Assembly (NCBI GenBank): GCA_013397865.1
Contig: VZTI01001722.1
Location: 957,691 to 1,021,690 of the forward strand
Length of the DNA stretch: 64,000 nucleotides
From: Struthidea cinerea
Taxonomy: Eukaryota; Chordata; Aves; Passeriformes; Corcoracidae
Reading direction: 5' to 3'
The notes beneath the pieces are model-generated. The model was not told where the DNA came from, searched no databases, and was given only the letters and a program-made list of their open reading frames with translations. Positions 25,568 to 36,700 of the stretch are shown in pieces. A program made the translations under genes and the position numbers. Each line of letters begins with the position of its first letter. The first letter of the stretch is position 1.

Positions 25568-26424
25568 ATCATAGAATCATAGAATGGTTTGGGTTGGAAG
25601 AGGACCTTTAAACTCATCTTGTTTCAACTGCCCTGCCATGGGCAGGGACACCTTCAACTAAACCAGGTTGCACAGAGCCTATTCAACCTGGTCTCCAGGA
25701 ACAGGTCATCCCCAGCTTCCCTGTTCAACCTGTTCCACTGCCTCACCACACTCACAGTAAGGAATTTTTTTCCTAATATCTAACCTAAACCCTCTCTCTT
25801 TCAGTTTAAAGCCATCCCCCCTTGTCCTGTCACTACATGGCCTTGTAAATAGTCTTGCTCCATCTTTCCTGTAAGATCCCTTCGGGTACTGGAAGGACAC
25901 GGTTAGGTAACCCCGAAGCCTTCTCTTTTGCAGGCTGAATAATCTCAATTCTCTCAGCCTTTCCTCATCGGAGAAGTGCTTCATCTCTCTGATTAATTTG
26001 TTGGCCCTCCTCTGGACTTGCTCCAACAGGTCCATGTCCTTACTTTGGGGGTACCCCAAAGTCAGATGCAGCACTGCAGGTGGGGTCTCACCAGAGCGGA
26101 GCAGAGGGGCAGAATGCCCCCTCTCACCCTGCTGCCCACTCTGCTTTGGATGCAGCCCAGGACACATTTGGTTTTCTGGGCTGTGAGTGCACATTGCTGG
26201 GTCATGTCCAGCCTCCCACCCACCCCAAGTTCTTCTCATCAGGGTTGCTCTCGATCTGTTCATCCCCCAGCCCGTGTTGACACCAGGGGTTGCCCTGACC
26301 CAGGTGCAGCACCAACATGAGATTCCCATGGCCCCATCTCTCGAGCTTCTCCAGGTCCCCCTGGATGGCATCCTGCCCTTCAGGAGTGTGAACTGCACCA
26401 CTCAGCTCGGTGCCATAAAGAAGC
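25568..26424 (-). mobile_element. CR1 LINE fragment, 857 bp, fused to tRNA-Leu 3' end
   Basis: This minus-strand CR1 is the longest in the window. Its 3' end (left, plus-strand view) has the CR1 tail as ATCATAGAATCATAGAATGG. Going right it covers the 3' untranslated region and the C-terminal part of ORF2 back to a block reading GGCACCGAGCTGAGTGGTGC on the minus strand. CR1-like sequence continues to within a few bases of 26424. The next base, 26425, is the discriminator A of a tRNA-Leu gene on the same strand, so the 5' truncation point is the tRNA 3' end. CR1 copies usually lack target-site duplications and I see none. Either CR1 inserted immediately downstream of the tRNA gene, or tRNA sequence was joined to CR1 during reverse transcription. 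Confidence 0.95.
25706..26041 (-). pseudogene. Decayed C-terminal end of CR1 ORF2 (reverse-transcriptase polyprotein)
   Basis: Within the CR1, the frame from about 26041 leftward reads CR1 ORF2 C-terminal motifs: KDMDLLEQVQRRANKLIR, then EERLRELRLFSLQKRRLRGYL, then DGARLF and SDRTRG. In intact elements this part lies downstream of the reverse-transcriptase catalytic domain, which is not present here. The open frame continues rightward to 26401 but out of register with CR1, so a frameshift lies near 26041. The final residues before the stop also diverge from the family. The gene is dead: no start, no endonuclease, no catalytic domain. Confidence 0.85.
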
Positions 26425-26507
26425 TGTCAGAAGTGGGATTCGAACCCACGCCTCCAGGGGAGACTGCGACCTGAACGCAGCGCCTTAGACCGCTCGGCCA
26501 TCCTGAC
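26425..26507 (-). tRNA. tRNA-Leu (anticodon CAG)
   Basis: An 83-base leucine tRNA gene that folds fully. The acceptor stem GTCAGGA/TTCTGAC has six Watson-Crick pairs and one G-U. The D stem is GCC/GGC. The anticodon stem CTGCG/CGCAG encloses loop TTCAGGT, giving anticodon CAG (plus-strand 26471-26473), which reads CUG. A long variable arm with a CTCC/GGAG stem marks a class II tRNA. The T stem is GTGGG/CCCAC with loop TTCGAAT, and the discriminator is A, as leucyl-tRNA synthetase requires. The internal promoter is perfect: A box TGGCCGAGCGG (26490-26500) and B box GGTTCGAATCC (26436-26446). No intron and no encoded CCA. The odd point is the 3' side: CR1 sequence starts at once and there is no TTTT terminator, only a weak TTCTTT. 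Confidence 0.97.
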
Positions 26508-29500
26508 CTGCCTAGCTAAATGGAAAATTCTGTCAGAAGCCTCTATGCATCATTTGCAATGGCTTGTGAAAGCAAGTTTGGATTATGAGCCTCCAATGTA
26601 ACAAAAATATTTCTGCAAAAAGTAAGAGGAGGCTGTAAATACTGCTCTTGTTTTCTTTTTCTTATCTTTTTTTTTTTTTTTGAGTGTGGGTTGTTTTTTT
26701 TTAAATACAGTTTCTAGCATTATTTGAAATTCCTTATGAGAACAGTTGAATTTCTCCTATTATTAAGATTAGATTTGTAGACATTTGAAATCAACATTTG
26801 TGAGAACTAACATTAAAGAGTGAAAAGAAAAGTATCTTCAGGAATGCATATCAACACAGCAGCTTTTAAGACACTGGTAGACACTTTTTTCTTTATAATA
26901 CCATTTCTCGCTTAGGCATATAAAAAATCCCCAAAATATTTTGCCAACTGGCTTGTTCTGATGATGTGAACAGATGAAAAGTTAAATCAAATGCTAAGTA
27001 CACATGATGTACATTTTGTCCAGCTTCTTCAGGTTAAATTCTTCATTAATCTGTTGTCTGGGTGAGATTCTTGTCATTAGTATGAAGAATAATGAAAAAT
27101 TTGCATTAGTGTGTACTCATACTAAGGCTGACCTCCAGTATTTGCTTTCAAAGGAGTAAGTGAAGTCACTGGTCAGATTTATGAAGAACCAAGCAGGTAA
27201 GTTTGCCCCCCCGCTGCTGATACAACTGTAGTTACTAACTTCAAACAATCTGATTGTGTGTTAAGAGAGCTGGACTGTCAGATGATGCAAAAGCTGCAAT
27301 TTTCTAATTTTCAACATCCTACTATACCATTCCTGGCACCACTTTATTCCAATGTCAACATAGCTTCTTGCTGAATTTAGCTTTTGCAAGGCAAAAGAAA
27401 TCAAATCCTCCTCTGCGTCCAAGACAGTGGTTTTGTGTCTCCCATTTTGCTCATCTGTCCTCAGACAAGACGTACAATGGGAGAAGAGATTCTGCCCCAG
27501 CCTTGCGTGGGTATGTGGAAAGTGATGGTCGCTTCCCAGGTCATGTAGCGGCCACTGAACACAGCCAGGGTCCTGGAGCCTGTCATGCACCAAACACAGA
27601 TTTGGGGAGGCGAGGAATAAATTGTTCCCTGGTGTGTTTTGGACACAGAAAACAAATGTGTCTGGAGAGAGGGGGTGTGCTTTGGTGCATGGAAGCAACC
27701 CCAACAGCAAGTTTGGCTATAAATACACTGCTAGAGACCTGGAGGGTTGGTGCAGGAGCTGGTGTGCACAACTGCAGGCTTCAGTTACAGGACTGTCTCT
27801 TAGTTTAAGAAAAAAACCCAAAACTATGTGGTCTGTTTAAAAGACTGCAAAATAGATGTTTCAGAAAACTCACCAGTATTTCTATCAACTTCTTTTATTA
27901 CATATTTACTCATTTAAAGTGTAGCTTTTCCCTTCCAGTGGCAATCAATTTGTGTCTAAGAGTAAGCTATTGCCTAGACTAAATGCTACAGCCCTACTTC
28001 AAATGTTATTCCCAAGGAAGGACAGATGCAGATGCTTTCCTTTGGCTGCAGAGTGCTACCAGTGTATTGAAAATGTATAGTTTGTCAAGTCTGATAAACA
28101 AGATGAAGTAGGTACTTTTAATAAAAGGATTAAGTGTTAAATCATCACTGTATGAGTCTTTTCAGAGGCTCAAATGCTATTCTGAACAGAGATATTTTCC
28201 TGGAGTCTACAACATATGTTTTAACTTCAAACACATATTTAAGTGAAAAATAGTAGATGTGAGAGGTTTGTCTAACCTAAGGCCTTGTGCTGCAGTTTTC
28301 GTAGTTTTCCAGTTTTAGTTGAAAATCAGTGGGAGATTGCTCACTAACACCCTAGTTTGAACCTGATTTTGCAGTTCTTGTGATAGATTTGAAAACTGAT
28401 AGACAAAATTCCTGACCTGTCTCAGGGAATCAGAATAAACAACCAAAATCAATCCTTTGGTGGGTCTAAAATCTGGCTATGTAAATACTTGAAGTAGACC
28501 TTAATACATATTACTTGTTAATGTTTTCTTTGCTGCAGGGCAATACCTTATTTAGCCAGTTATTTTTTTCCCATCAGTAGTTCTTCTTGTTCAACTTAAA
28601 TGAAAACCTACTGCAGCTAAGCTAAGGAGGAAGTGGTCTATCAAAGTAGCAGAGGAATAGTTATAGTGGAACAATGGGATTTAAAATTGCTAAGAATTTC
28701 AAAGAATAAAATATTAACACACAAATGCACAACGAAAAAGCAGTGCATGCACAGATGTGAATGCATAATGAGTGCTAGAAGGTGATGTAAAAACACAGGC
28801 AAAGGTCAGAAAAAAATAGAAACAAAGAAAAACCCATGCCTAAAGTTTAGGAAATTTATGTAATTTACATTTCCATGTCTCCCATGCTGATGACAAAGCT
28901 TTATTATGAATTTATATCTGACAACTTGTGTGTGGGTTTTCATACAACTGAGTTCCTCAGTTGGTTATCACCAAAATATTGAGTGGAACCAGGCGTTATC
29001 AGGAAGCTGGTGTTCCACATCTCAGCAGGGTAAGAAATTTTGCCTCAGCCTCAACTATTCAGGCACTGAAATTATATTTTATTCTGGTCTGTTTTTCAGA
29101 CTGAAAAAAACCCTGGTGTGTGAGTCTCACATTGAGTGCACAAAAGGGCAAAGAGAATTTCTCATCAAGCTCCCAAATCTCTGTGAGGCAAATTAAAAGT
29201 CAAGAAAGAACCTACAGCCAGAACTTTAAAGAATAAGAGAAAATACAAATCTTGAACTGGAAAAGCACTTCCTAACTTTTCCATCAAATATTAATCATAA
29301 ATCTTTTGTTTTAATCCCTCTTCTATCAGGTAAAAATCAGATTAGGAAATCAAATTAAAAAGTAATAAAATAAGCAACAACTGCACTGCAGTACTGCTTT
29401 CCAAAAATCAGAATAAAATTTAATCAGCATCAGTTTCCATGCCTATTTCTCTGACCCGTTTAACACATTGATATGTCAGTGATAACTAGAATGTGTAGGC

Positions 29501-30108
29501 CACCCTAGAAAGAAAATAAAGAAATATTTTATGCATTCACTTCACTTGGAGAATTGTTTACCTACACTGAACAAAAGCATCTTGATTCTATATTAATCTG
29601 ATTGTCATTTTCTCCCTCATAGGGAACACATTACATTTTTCATGAGTTTATCTCAGGTTGCCAAGGTGATATCTACTTTTTCACCTCAACAACCCCCACT
29701 TGATGACCTTTCTGTCTGATAACACACGCCTGATTCATCCGCCGTTCTGTTCCTTTTGGCTACTACTCTTTTCCCCTCTGGTATTACTGACTGTTATGTT
29801 TCCATGGAGTCAGGAGGCAAAAAGCATTTTATGGGAAAGGTATGAAATTCCACTGAAGTCTGGCTCACTCCCTTACTTCTGTTTTCCTAGCCGTGAATGG
29901 GCTTTTACTGGGCAGCCTCTAGGAAAGGGAGGTCAGCACCAGCTCCTCTCCCTGGTAGAGTTTCTCTTTTATTCTTGCAGACATTGTCACCTGCAGAGCA
30001 CTAGTGCCTGGTATTCCTCCTAAAATCATAAGGTGTTTTTTTTAAATTAAGATGCCTATTCATCTCAACAATTTCTCACATTCTGATATCTGATACAAAA
30101 TGTGTCTT
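26508..30108. other. Non-coding stretch upstream of the tRNA
   Basis: About 3.6 kb. The first few hundred bases are the 5' flank of the minus-strand tRNA and include the T-rich tract at 26667-26702. At 27261-27808 both strands stay open for about 147 codons in a more GC-balanced patch, but no domain is recognisable and such lengths occur by chance. No mobile element was recognised. Confidence 0.5.
26667..26702 (+). repeat. T-rich tract (T15, spacer, T9)
   Basis: Fifteen T residues, then GAGTGTGGGTTG, then nine more T. Simple sequence about 160 bp upstream of the tRNA start (the tRNA runs leftward). Confidence 0.8.
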
Positions 30109-30700
30109 TGTAGTGGTTTAACCCCAGCCACAAGCCAAGCCCCATGCAGCCCCCTTACTCGCTTACCAGCAGGATCGGGGAGAGGATTGGAAGGGTAAAA
30201 GGTGGAAAACCCATGGGTTGAGATAAAGACAGCATAATAGGAAAAGCAAAAGCCACGCACACAAACAAAGCAAAACAAAGAATTAATTCACTGCTTTCCA
30301 TGGGCTGGCAGGTGTTCAGCCATCCTCAGGACAGCAGGTCCCCATCACATAACAGTGACTTGGGAAGACAAATGTCATCACTCCAAACATCCCCCCCTTC
30401 CTCCTCTTCCCCCCACACTTTATCCACTGAACATGATGCCATATGCTCTGGAATATCCCTTTGGTCAGTTGGGGTCACCTGTCCTGGCTGTGTCTCCTCC
30501 CACCCTCCCATGCACCCCCAGCCTCCTCACCAGCGTGGCAGCCCAAAAAGCAGAGAAGGACTTGGCTCTGTGTAAGCCCTGCTCAGCAACAACAAAAACA
30601 TCTCCACAGTATCAACCCTGCCTTCAGCACAAACACAAAACACAGCCCCATACCAGCCACTGTGAAGAAAATTGACTCTACCCCAGCCAAAACCAGGGCA
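30109..30700 (-). mobile_element. Solo LTR, probably ERVL-type endogenous retrovirus
   Basis: A 592-bp element with TG...CA ends that matches, from memory, a widespread avian LTR family. Recognisable blocks on the plus strand are TAGTGGTTTAACCCCAGCC at the left end, GGGTTGAGATAAAGACAG, TATCCCTTTGGTCAGTTGGG, CCTGTCCTGGCTGTGTCTCC and CCAGCCAAAACCAGGGCA at the right end. The transcriptional orientation of the family is minus here. The five flanking bases are GTCTT (left) and ATCTT (right), a target-site duplication with one mismatch. No viral genes remain. The promoter looks weak (GGATAAAG at the expected TATA position, 30418-30425). The expected polyadenylation signal is changed to ATTATG (30233-30238). 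Placement in ERVL is inferred from family resemblance and the 5-bp flank. Confidence 0.9.
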
Positions 30701-33700
30701 ATCTTTTATTCATATTTTGGATAAAACTATCTCAGCACTAGGAAAACTGGAGTTACTAAACTTGCTTTCCAGTTTTGGAAGCTCTGCTAGAAGTCCTTGT
30801 GCATCTCATTAGCCATCATGCAGCTCCCAGGCTCTGTCCAGCCTGTGCTTGTTGTGCAGAGACAGGTTTACCTGCTGACAAGGAGGTGTTGGTTTTTTCC
30901 TTTTAATTTCTGTATAAAACTCTACAAAAATTTCTATAAATTTTGGTAGATCAATCTGTATATCTCCTAAAGCAGTTATTAATACCACTGTAAATTCACT
31001 GTGTTCAAACTCAAAAAAGAGGATAAATTGCCTTTGAGCATTTGACAGCATTTAACATTAAAGTATACATATGAGACAGCTGGGAAACTTTTCAACCACT
31101 TCCTCATAGACAGAAAGTTTCAGGGTCAAGTTTCCTTGCTTGTTTGGTTGTATGAACAATCATGGGGACATTTTCAATTTCTTGTGGGAAGATAAGCAGC
31201 AAACAAGAGATAACAAAGTGTTATACCTTGTTAAGAAGAGAAATATCATGGTGTGTTGTTTTTTTCAAAACTTCTGAACTAAGTGCAAACACAATGATTA
31301 TCACTTGAGACCTTTAATGTTAGAGCCTAGTTTATGTTTTAATTTTACTATCCAAATATCTGCAAAGGCAGCTATTAATTTATGTCCATGTTGGGTTGTG
31401 CACAATTTTTGTGCATTTTTAAGCATTAGCTTAGCTTTGTTAGTTATTCATGTTAAGCACTTTATTCAGACTAGCAGTAGAACCACTCAAACAATGAAAA
31501 TTATGGGTTACTTTTCATATAGTTATGCTCTTAAATGACTTGTAAAAGTTAGCTGGGTGCAGGATTCTATATAGTGGAATCAAGCACTAATAATTATGAT
31601 GAGGAATACTGTAATGGATAAGTAAACAGAAGTGTTTAACAAGTGAGAGAATAATATAGTGTTTCCCAACTAAGATGTCTGATGTCTGGTTTTGGAAATT
31701 GTATTATAACTTTTATTTATGTATCTGAAAATGTGAATTTGGAAAGGTGGAAGGCAATAAAAAATGAAATTATATGTTCTGCCATAAAATGTATTATTCT
31801 GTGTCCGTCATCCTGTCTACAGAAGGATTGCTCCCTAAGACCATGTTATTCAAGCTTTATTAAATGATGAGGAAGTCTATCTATTAGTTTCGGAATATGC
31901 ATCCAATAACCCTTTTTGATGCTATTAGATTATTGACTATTAATTCTCTTGTATCTGGGGTTTTGTTCCTTGGTAAATAGCATAATCTTGTGATTCATCC
32001 TAGTACGATTTTTCAAAAACTATTACAACTTTTATATACTCTAGATGAGCTCTGTCTGTGGACTGCCAAAATGGTGGTACAACTTCACATCTTTGACTTG
32101 CTAACAGACATGACCGAATGTTTGTCTTTCGTTCTTTCTGATTCTTCCTGGTTCTTCCTGATTCTTCCTGATTCAGGAAGACCTTCATGAACAAAAGCAG
32201 CAAAAAAAGTGGAAGCTGAACTATTAATATTTATCCCACTATATTGAGAAAACTCTCTGTGAATTTTGAAACTTCACAGATTGCAGTTCTCATATTTGTT
32301 AATTTGAAAATTTTCAATGAAAATTCCTTATTCTCCAGTCCTTGGTTTTAAATTGCAACTATCCTATTTGGAGAGGAAAAGCAATAGTGTGGGACCTAGC
32401 AGATATTTGAAAAATGAATAGTTGAAGCAAACCTTACACAGCTGCTATTCAAACACATTGGCAAGTAGCTGATAATAAAAAAGACATTTGCAAAATACTG
32501 TTTGACATTGACATTTAATTTGATCTCCTGGTAGTAGCATAAACTAAGAAGAGCAGGAAGGAAACAGATTACACAAATTTAATGTTCTTATGGCTTCTTA
32601 TGAACAGAATTCCTTCTGAAAATGCTTTTTCTTAATGCTAAAACACAATAACATTGTACTCTTTATTATGCATATGGTCATTAAAGTTGTCAGATTACAG
32701 GTATGGGAAATGCAAAATTTCTAATGACAGAGGTGGCACAAAATGGGAATCTGCACATGTCTGTATTCACGTCTCTTGATCCTGGCTTCACAAAGGGAGT
32801 CTCTTGGGCCAGGAAGTTTGCCAATCCCCTTCTTTTTTCTTTCTGAAGCAATAAATACCCACAAGCTACGGTGTACTCTCATCCTTTCTGGCTAAAACTG
32901 GGATCAGTAGTTCAGCTTTACATAATCCACTGAGGAGAAACCATAAATCATGGGGAAACCTGGTGTGGACTTGCAAAAGTAAGCTAGAGCTGAAACATTC
33001 CTGAGACACTTGATCCACTGAGTTCCCTCAATATATGCTGGCATGAAATTACACTTTACCCTATGGAGTTGAAAATCACGTATTTCAACAAAAATCTGAG
33101 GCAAAATTGTGCTATAGGTAAAGGGAGATTATTTTCTTTTCACCCAACACGAAGCTAAAACTTTGGTGTTACTGTCACTCATCAGATACAGTCAGCAAGG
33201 CACGGTAGAAGCCTTTATTTTATGTGAAACCTGCCCTCTCTTTTTACCCCCACACAGCTTATGCTGTCTTATGTGGCATGCATAACCACATTCTCCAGAC
33301 AGTAGTTTTCAGGATCCTGTCTGTTCTCTCACACACAGAACAATCTTCTCCCTGGGGCTTTGATGTATTAGGAAAGGATGGTGCTGCTGAGCATGGAAAA
33401 GGGATTTTGCAATCATAACTCTCGTTTTGAATTTTAGCCGTTCGTGGTAGGGTTTTTTTTTAGTAAGATCAGGCAGGAGCTTTTAACAACAGAAAACATT
33501 TTTGGGTGTTTTCTCATGCATAATTTGGAGAGCCTGTAGAAGTGTGATGTTTTCAAAAACAGATTTTCAGGGGAAAAGAGAGAGCCTTTGATTAGGAAGT
33601 TACCCATAGTGTGCTTGCTGGAAGATGAACAAAGCAAAATTGTTTATCTGTGAGGAGAAACAGTATTCCTTGGCTAACATTACATTGCTACTCTTTCACT

Positions 33701-36700
33701 TTTGCAAAAAGAAGAAAGAAAACTACTCTTCTAAGAGTAACTGTCTTCTTTTCTGTTCTCTGTATGAGACTAATCTGTTTTTCTGCTGAAGTACAGAAGA
33801 ACAAATTAAAATTAGCAAACACAATAGCTACAGGTGGCCTATGTAGCTTCTCTGGGAGCACAGTTTTTCAGTAGTCCAGACTTTAAGGGAAACTATGGCA
33901 ATGAGTAAGTTTTCAGGATATGGCTAGGACTACTGAGCCTCACTTTCGTCAAGTTTATGAACAAGGTTTGTACTTTTTTCTGGCCCATCTAATATTTTTT
34001 TAGCAAAATATTGGCTAGAACAAAATTATTAAATTGATCCACAGGGCAATATAGAAATAAAAGATTAAACAAATGGTAAAAAATAAAGTTTGTGTGTTTA
34101 AATTTGGTGTGGGCTGAATTTACTCCTTGTTTTTTTACTTCAAATAAGGCTTAGGGATGTTATTGTATATTATCTAACATTTCATTAGGCTAAAGTCTAT
34201 ATTCAGGTGGAGCATATTTTTCTTGTCTTGCATCTCACTGGAGCAGTGCCTGCTGTTGATAGGTACTGATAATTTCAACCCAGAATCAGTGCTGTGGTGT
34301 TTCTATGTCTGAAAGGAAAACCACGTTCAAGTGGCAGATGCTTATGACTCTGCTATGATATTAGCTTTTCCTTCTTTGTAGCTCCATATTTTATACGAGA
34401 TTAATTACCCTGAAGAGTCTAAAGCTATGCAGGTTGGTTCACCAGCTGCTTCTTTTGTTAATGGCACAGCAGGATCTGTATGTGTGCTGCTTCCCCACTG
34501 CACACACACACGTGCACATGCCATATTACCCTACAGTTGCTCTGGAGTCTGGACATGGCCTATTGTGTATGAGACCTGGGGCTTCGACCAAACCCATTTA
34601 AATCATTGGGGAGATTTCTAGTCACTTGCACAATTTTTGGATCAGTCCTGAAGGCTCCTAGGCACACTACAGTATACTGAAACCTGTGTCTGAAATGTGA
34701 ATGGTGGGACTTAAACTTTGGAGTAACTCCGACTCCTTCAACAAAACCACCTAGACATGTAACACAGGTTTTACACATTTTGCACTGAGTTTGTTTCTCC
34801 AGAACATATTTTATAGGCATATCCATTCATATGCATCCAAACCAGAGCATTAATCTTTTCCTTTTGAAAAAAGGAAACTGGATCTTCATATTGTGTTTGC
34901 AGCACATGTAACTTTCCCTGTTCAACAGCAAGCAGCCCTTTGCTTGGCTTGCTGCTCTTTTATTTCAACACTGCCTTGTGAGGATGTCTGCAGGGCTGCA
35001 CTGTGCAGCTCCATTCCTTCTTAAGCTTCTTTCTAAAGGAAAACCACATACTGCTGTCTGCAAAGCTTACTGCTCCAGGTGGTCAATATACATTGCAGTT
35101 TAATCTGAATTTGTCCTGCTACCCATGCATCTTAGCCAGCAACCGGCCTGTATGTGCACTGGAGAATATTAATTTCATACATTCTGCTCCCACTCTAGAT
35201 CTGAAGCCCTGACAGCACGAGAACACTGATTTAGCTGTTCCCAACCAAATCCCAGCCTGTCTCAGGTACATTTAACTATTCATAGGCAAAACGCATATTA
35301 AGGTTCAGCTAAATTTGTATTGAACAATTCCCACTGAAATGTGTGGGGCTGTTAGTCCTGAATTATGCTTACACAAATGAGGGGATGAAGGAGTTCCTCC
35401 AAATTTATTTTGACTCTCCTCAGAATTAGGACTCCCCAGCCAGTCCTGTTCTTACACTTCTGTGGGCTGCTAAGGTGCCTGGAAACACACGTTTTGCAGC
35501 CCTGCAGTGCATCACCTTGCTCTCGCTCTCCTTGGATTTACCAGCCTCCTCACTCTGGCCATGTAATTATTTCCTAGATAAATCTGGGGTTACTAGGACA
35601 CTTTTTGTTACTGCAGCCCATTACCTGATACTGAAGGGATCCAAACAGTTGAAATACCTTAATTATTATGATTCAGGATCCCAGAATTCAGTCCCCAAAC
35701 AGCAGATATTAAAATATTTTCAGCAACTAACATTTCAATCTAATTTAATATTTTTTCAGCAAAAATTATTTTCTAGTTACAGTATGAAGTGTTTTTTCAA
35801 GCAAAGGGGATTAATCTTACCTTGCTTTAACCCGCAGCCCTTAAAACAATAATAATTATAACTTGATTGATATGTAAATATGTTTTTCAAAGTAGGGAAT
35901 TGTTTAGAGGCAGCAAGTTATTGTTGCGAGCTTAAAAGAAAACCCTCTCTATATAAAGCGAATTAAAAAGAGCAGGAGAGCACCTATCAGATCTGCTGTT
36001 GATCCCTGCAAGGATCTTTCCTGTTTTCAAGGAATGTGAGAGCCTTACCCTCCTATTGCAGCCCTCACGATAATGTGGGTGCTGTTCAACAGCTGCTGTT
36101 CAGTTTTCTTCCACATTTCCTTGTCTGACGGCAAAGACCACTTATAATGCATGTTGATTGAGATACGAAAATATTGTCTGGGACTCACCCACCTGTACTG
36201 AATGGCCCAGAAAAGGGAAGTTGGAAACCCTGATGTACCAATACCAACCCTAGTCAGTCCATCTTAAAGAATATTCCTTAAAAATTAATCGACTGCATGT
36301 GTTCCTGACCCTAAATGTCTGCAATAGCTCTGAGTCTCAGTTCTGTGTGTAATCATCCTCTCTACCACCTTCAACACATTGCAGTAGTGAAGAACTCATT
36401 GAATTGAATACTCCGTGGTTTTTTTAACTGCCTGCAACACGGATACCATTTCTTTGCATGCTGTTCTTCCTGTGGGAAAGCATATTCTTGAACTATTTAG
36501 AGAAGATTAATCCTACAATCCTACTTCAGCATGTAATACTGGGAGACCAAAAACATGTTACTTGACTCCCAAAGTTTGTATAATCCACATAAAAGCTATA
36601 ATAATAATGGCAGTGAAACTTATTTTTCTAAGATATTTGCAATTGTGTGATTTATTTTTTAAACTTCAGCATCTTTCATCTATCATTTCAAACAAACTAT

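Noticed and set aside
27261..27808. Frames of 149 (minus) and 146 (plus) codons open on both strands
   Set aside because: Both-strand openness in a GC-balanced patch usually reflects few stop-like triplets rather than coding. No motif or homology was recognised on either strand.
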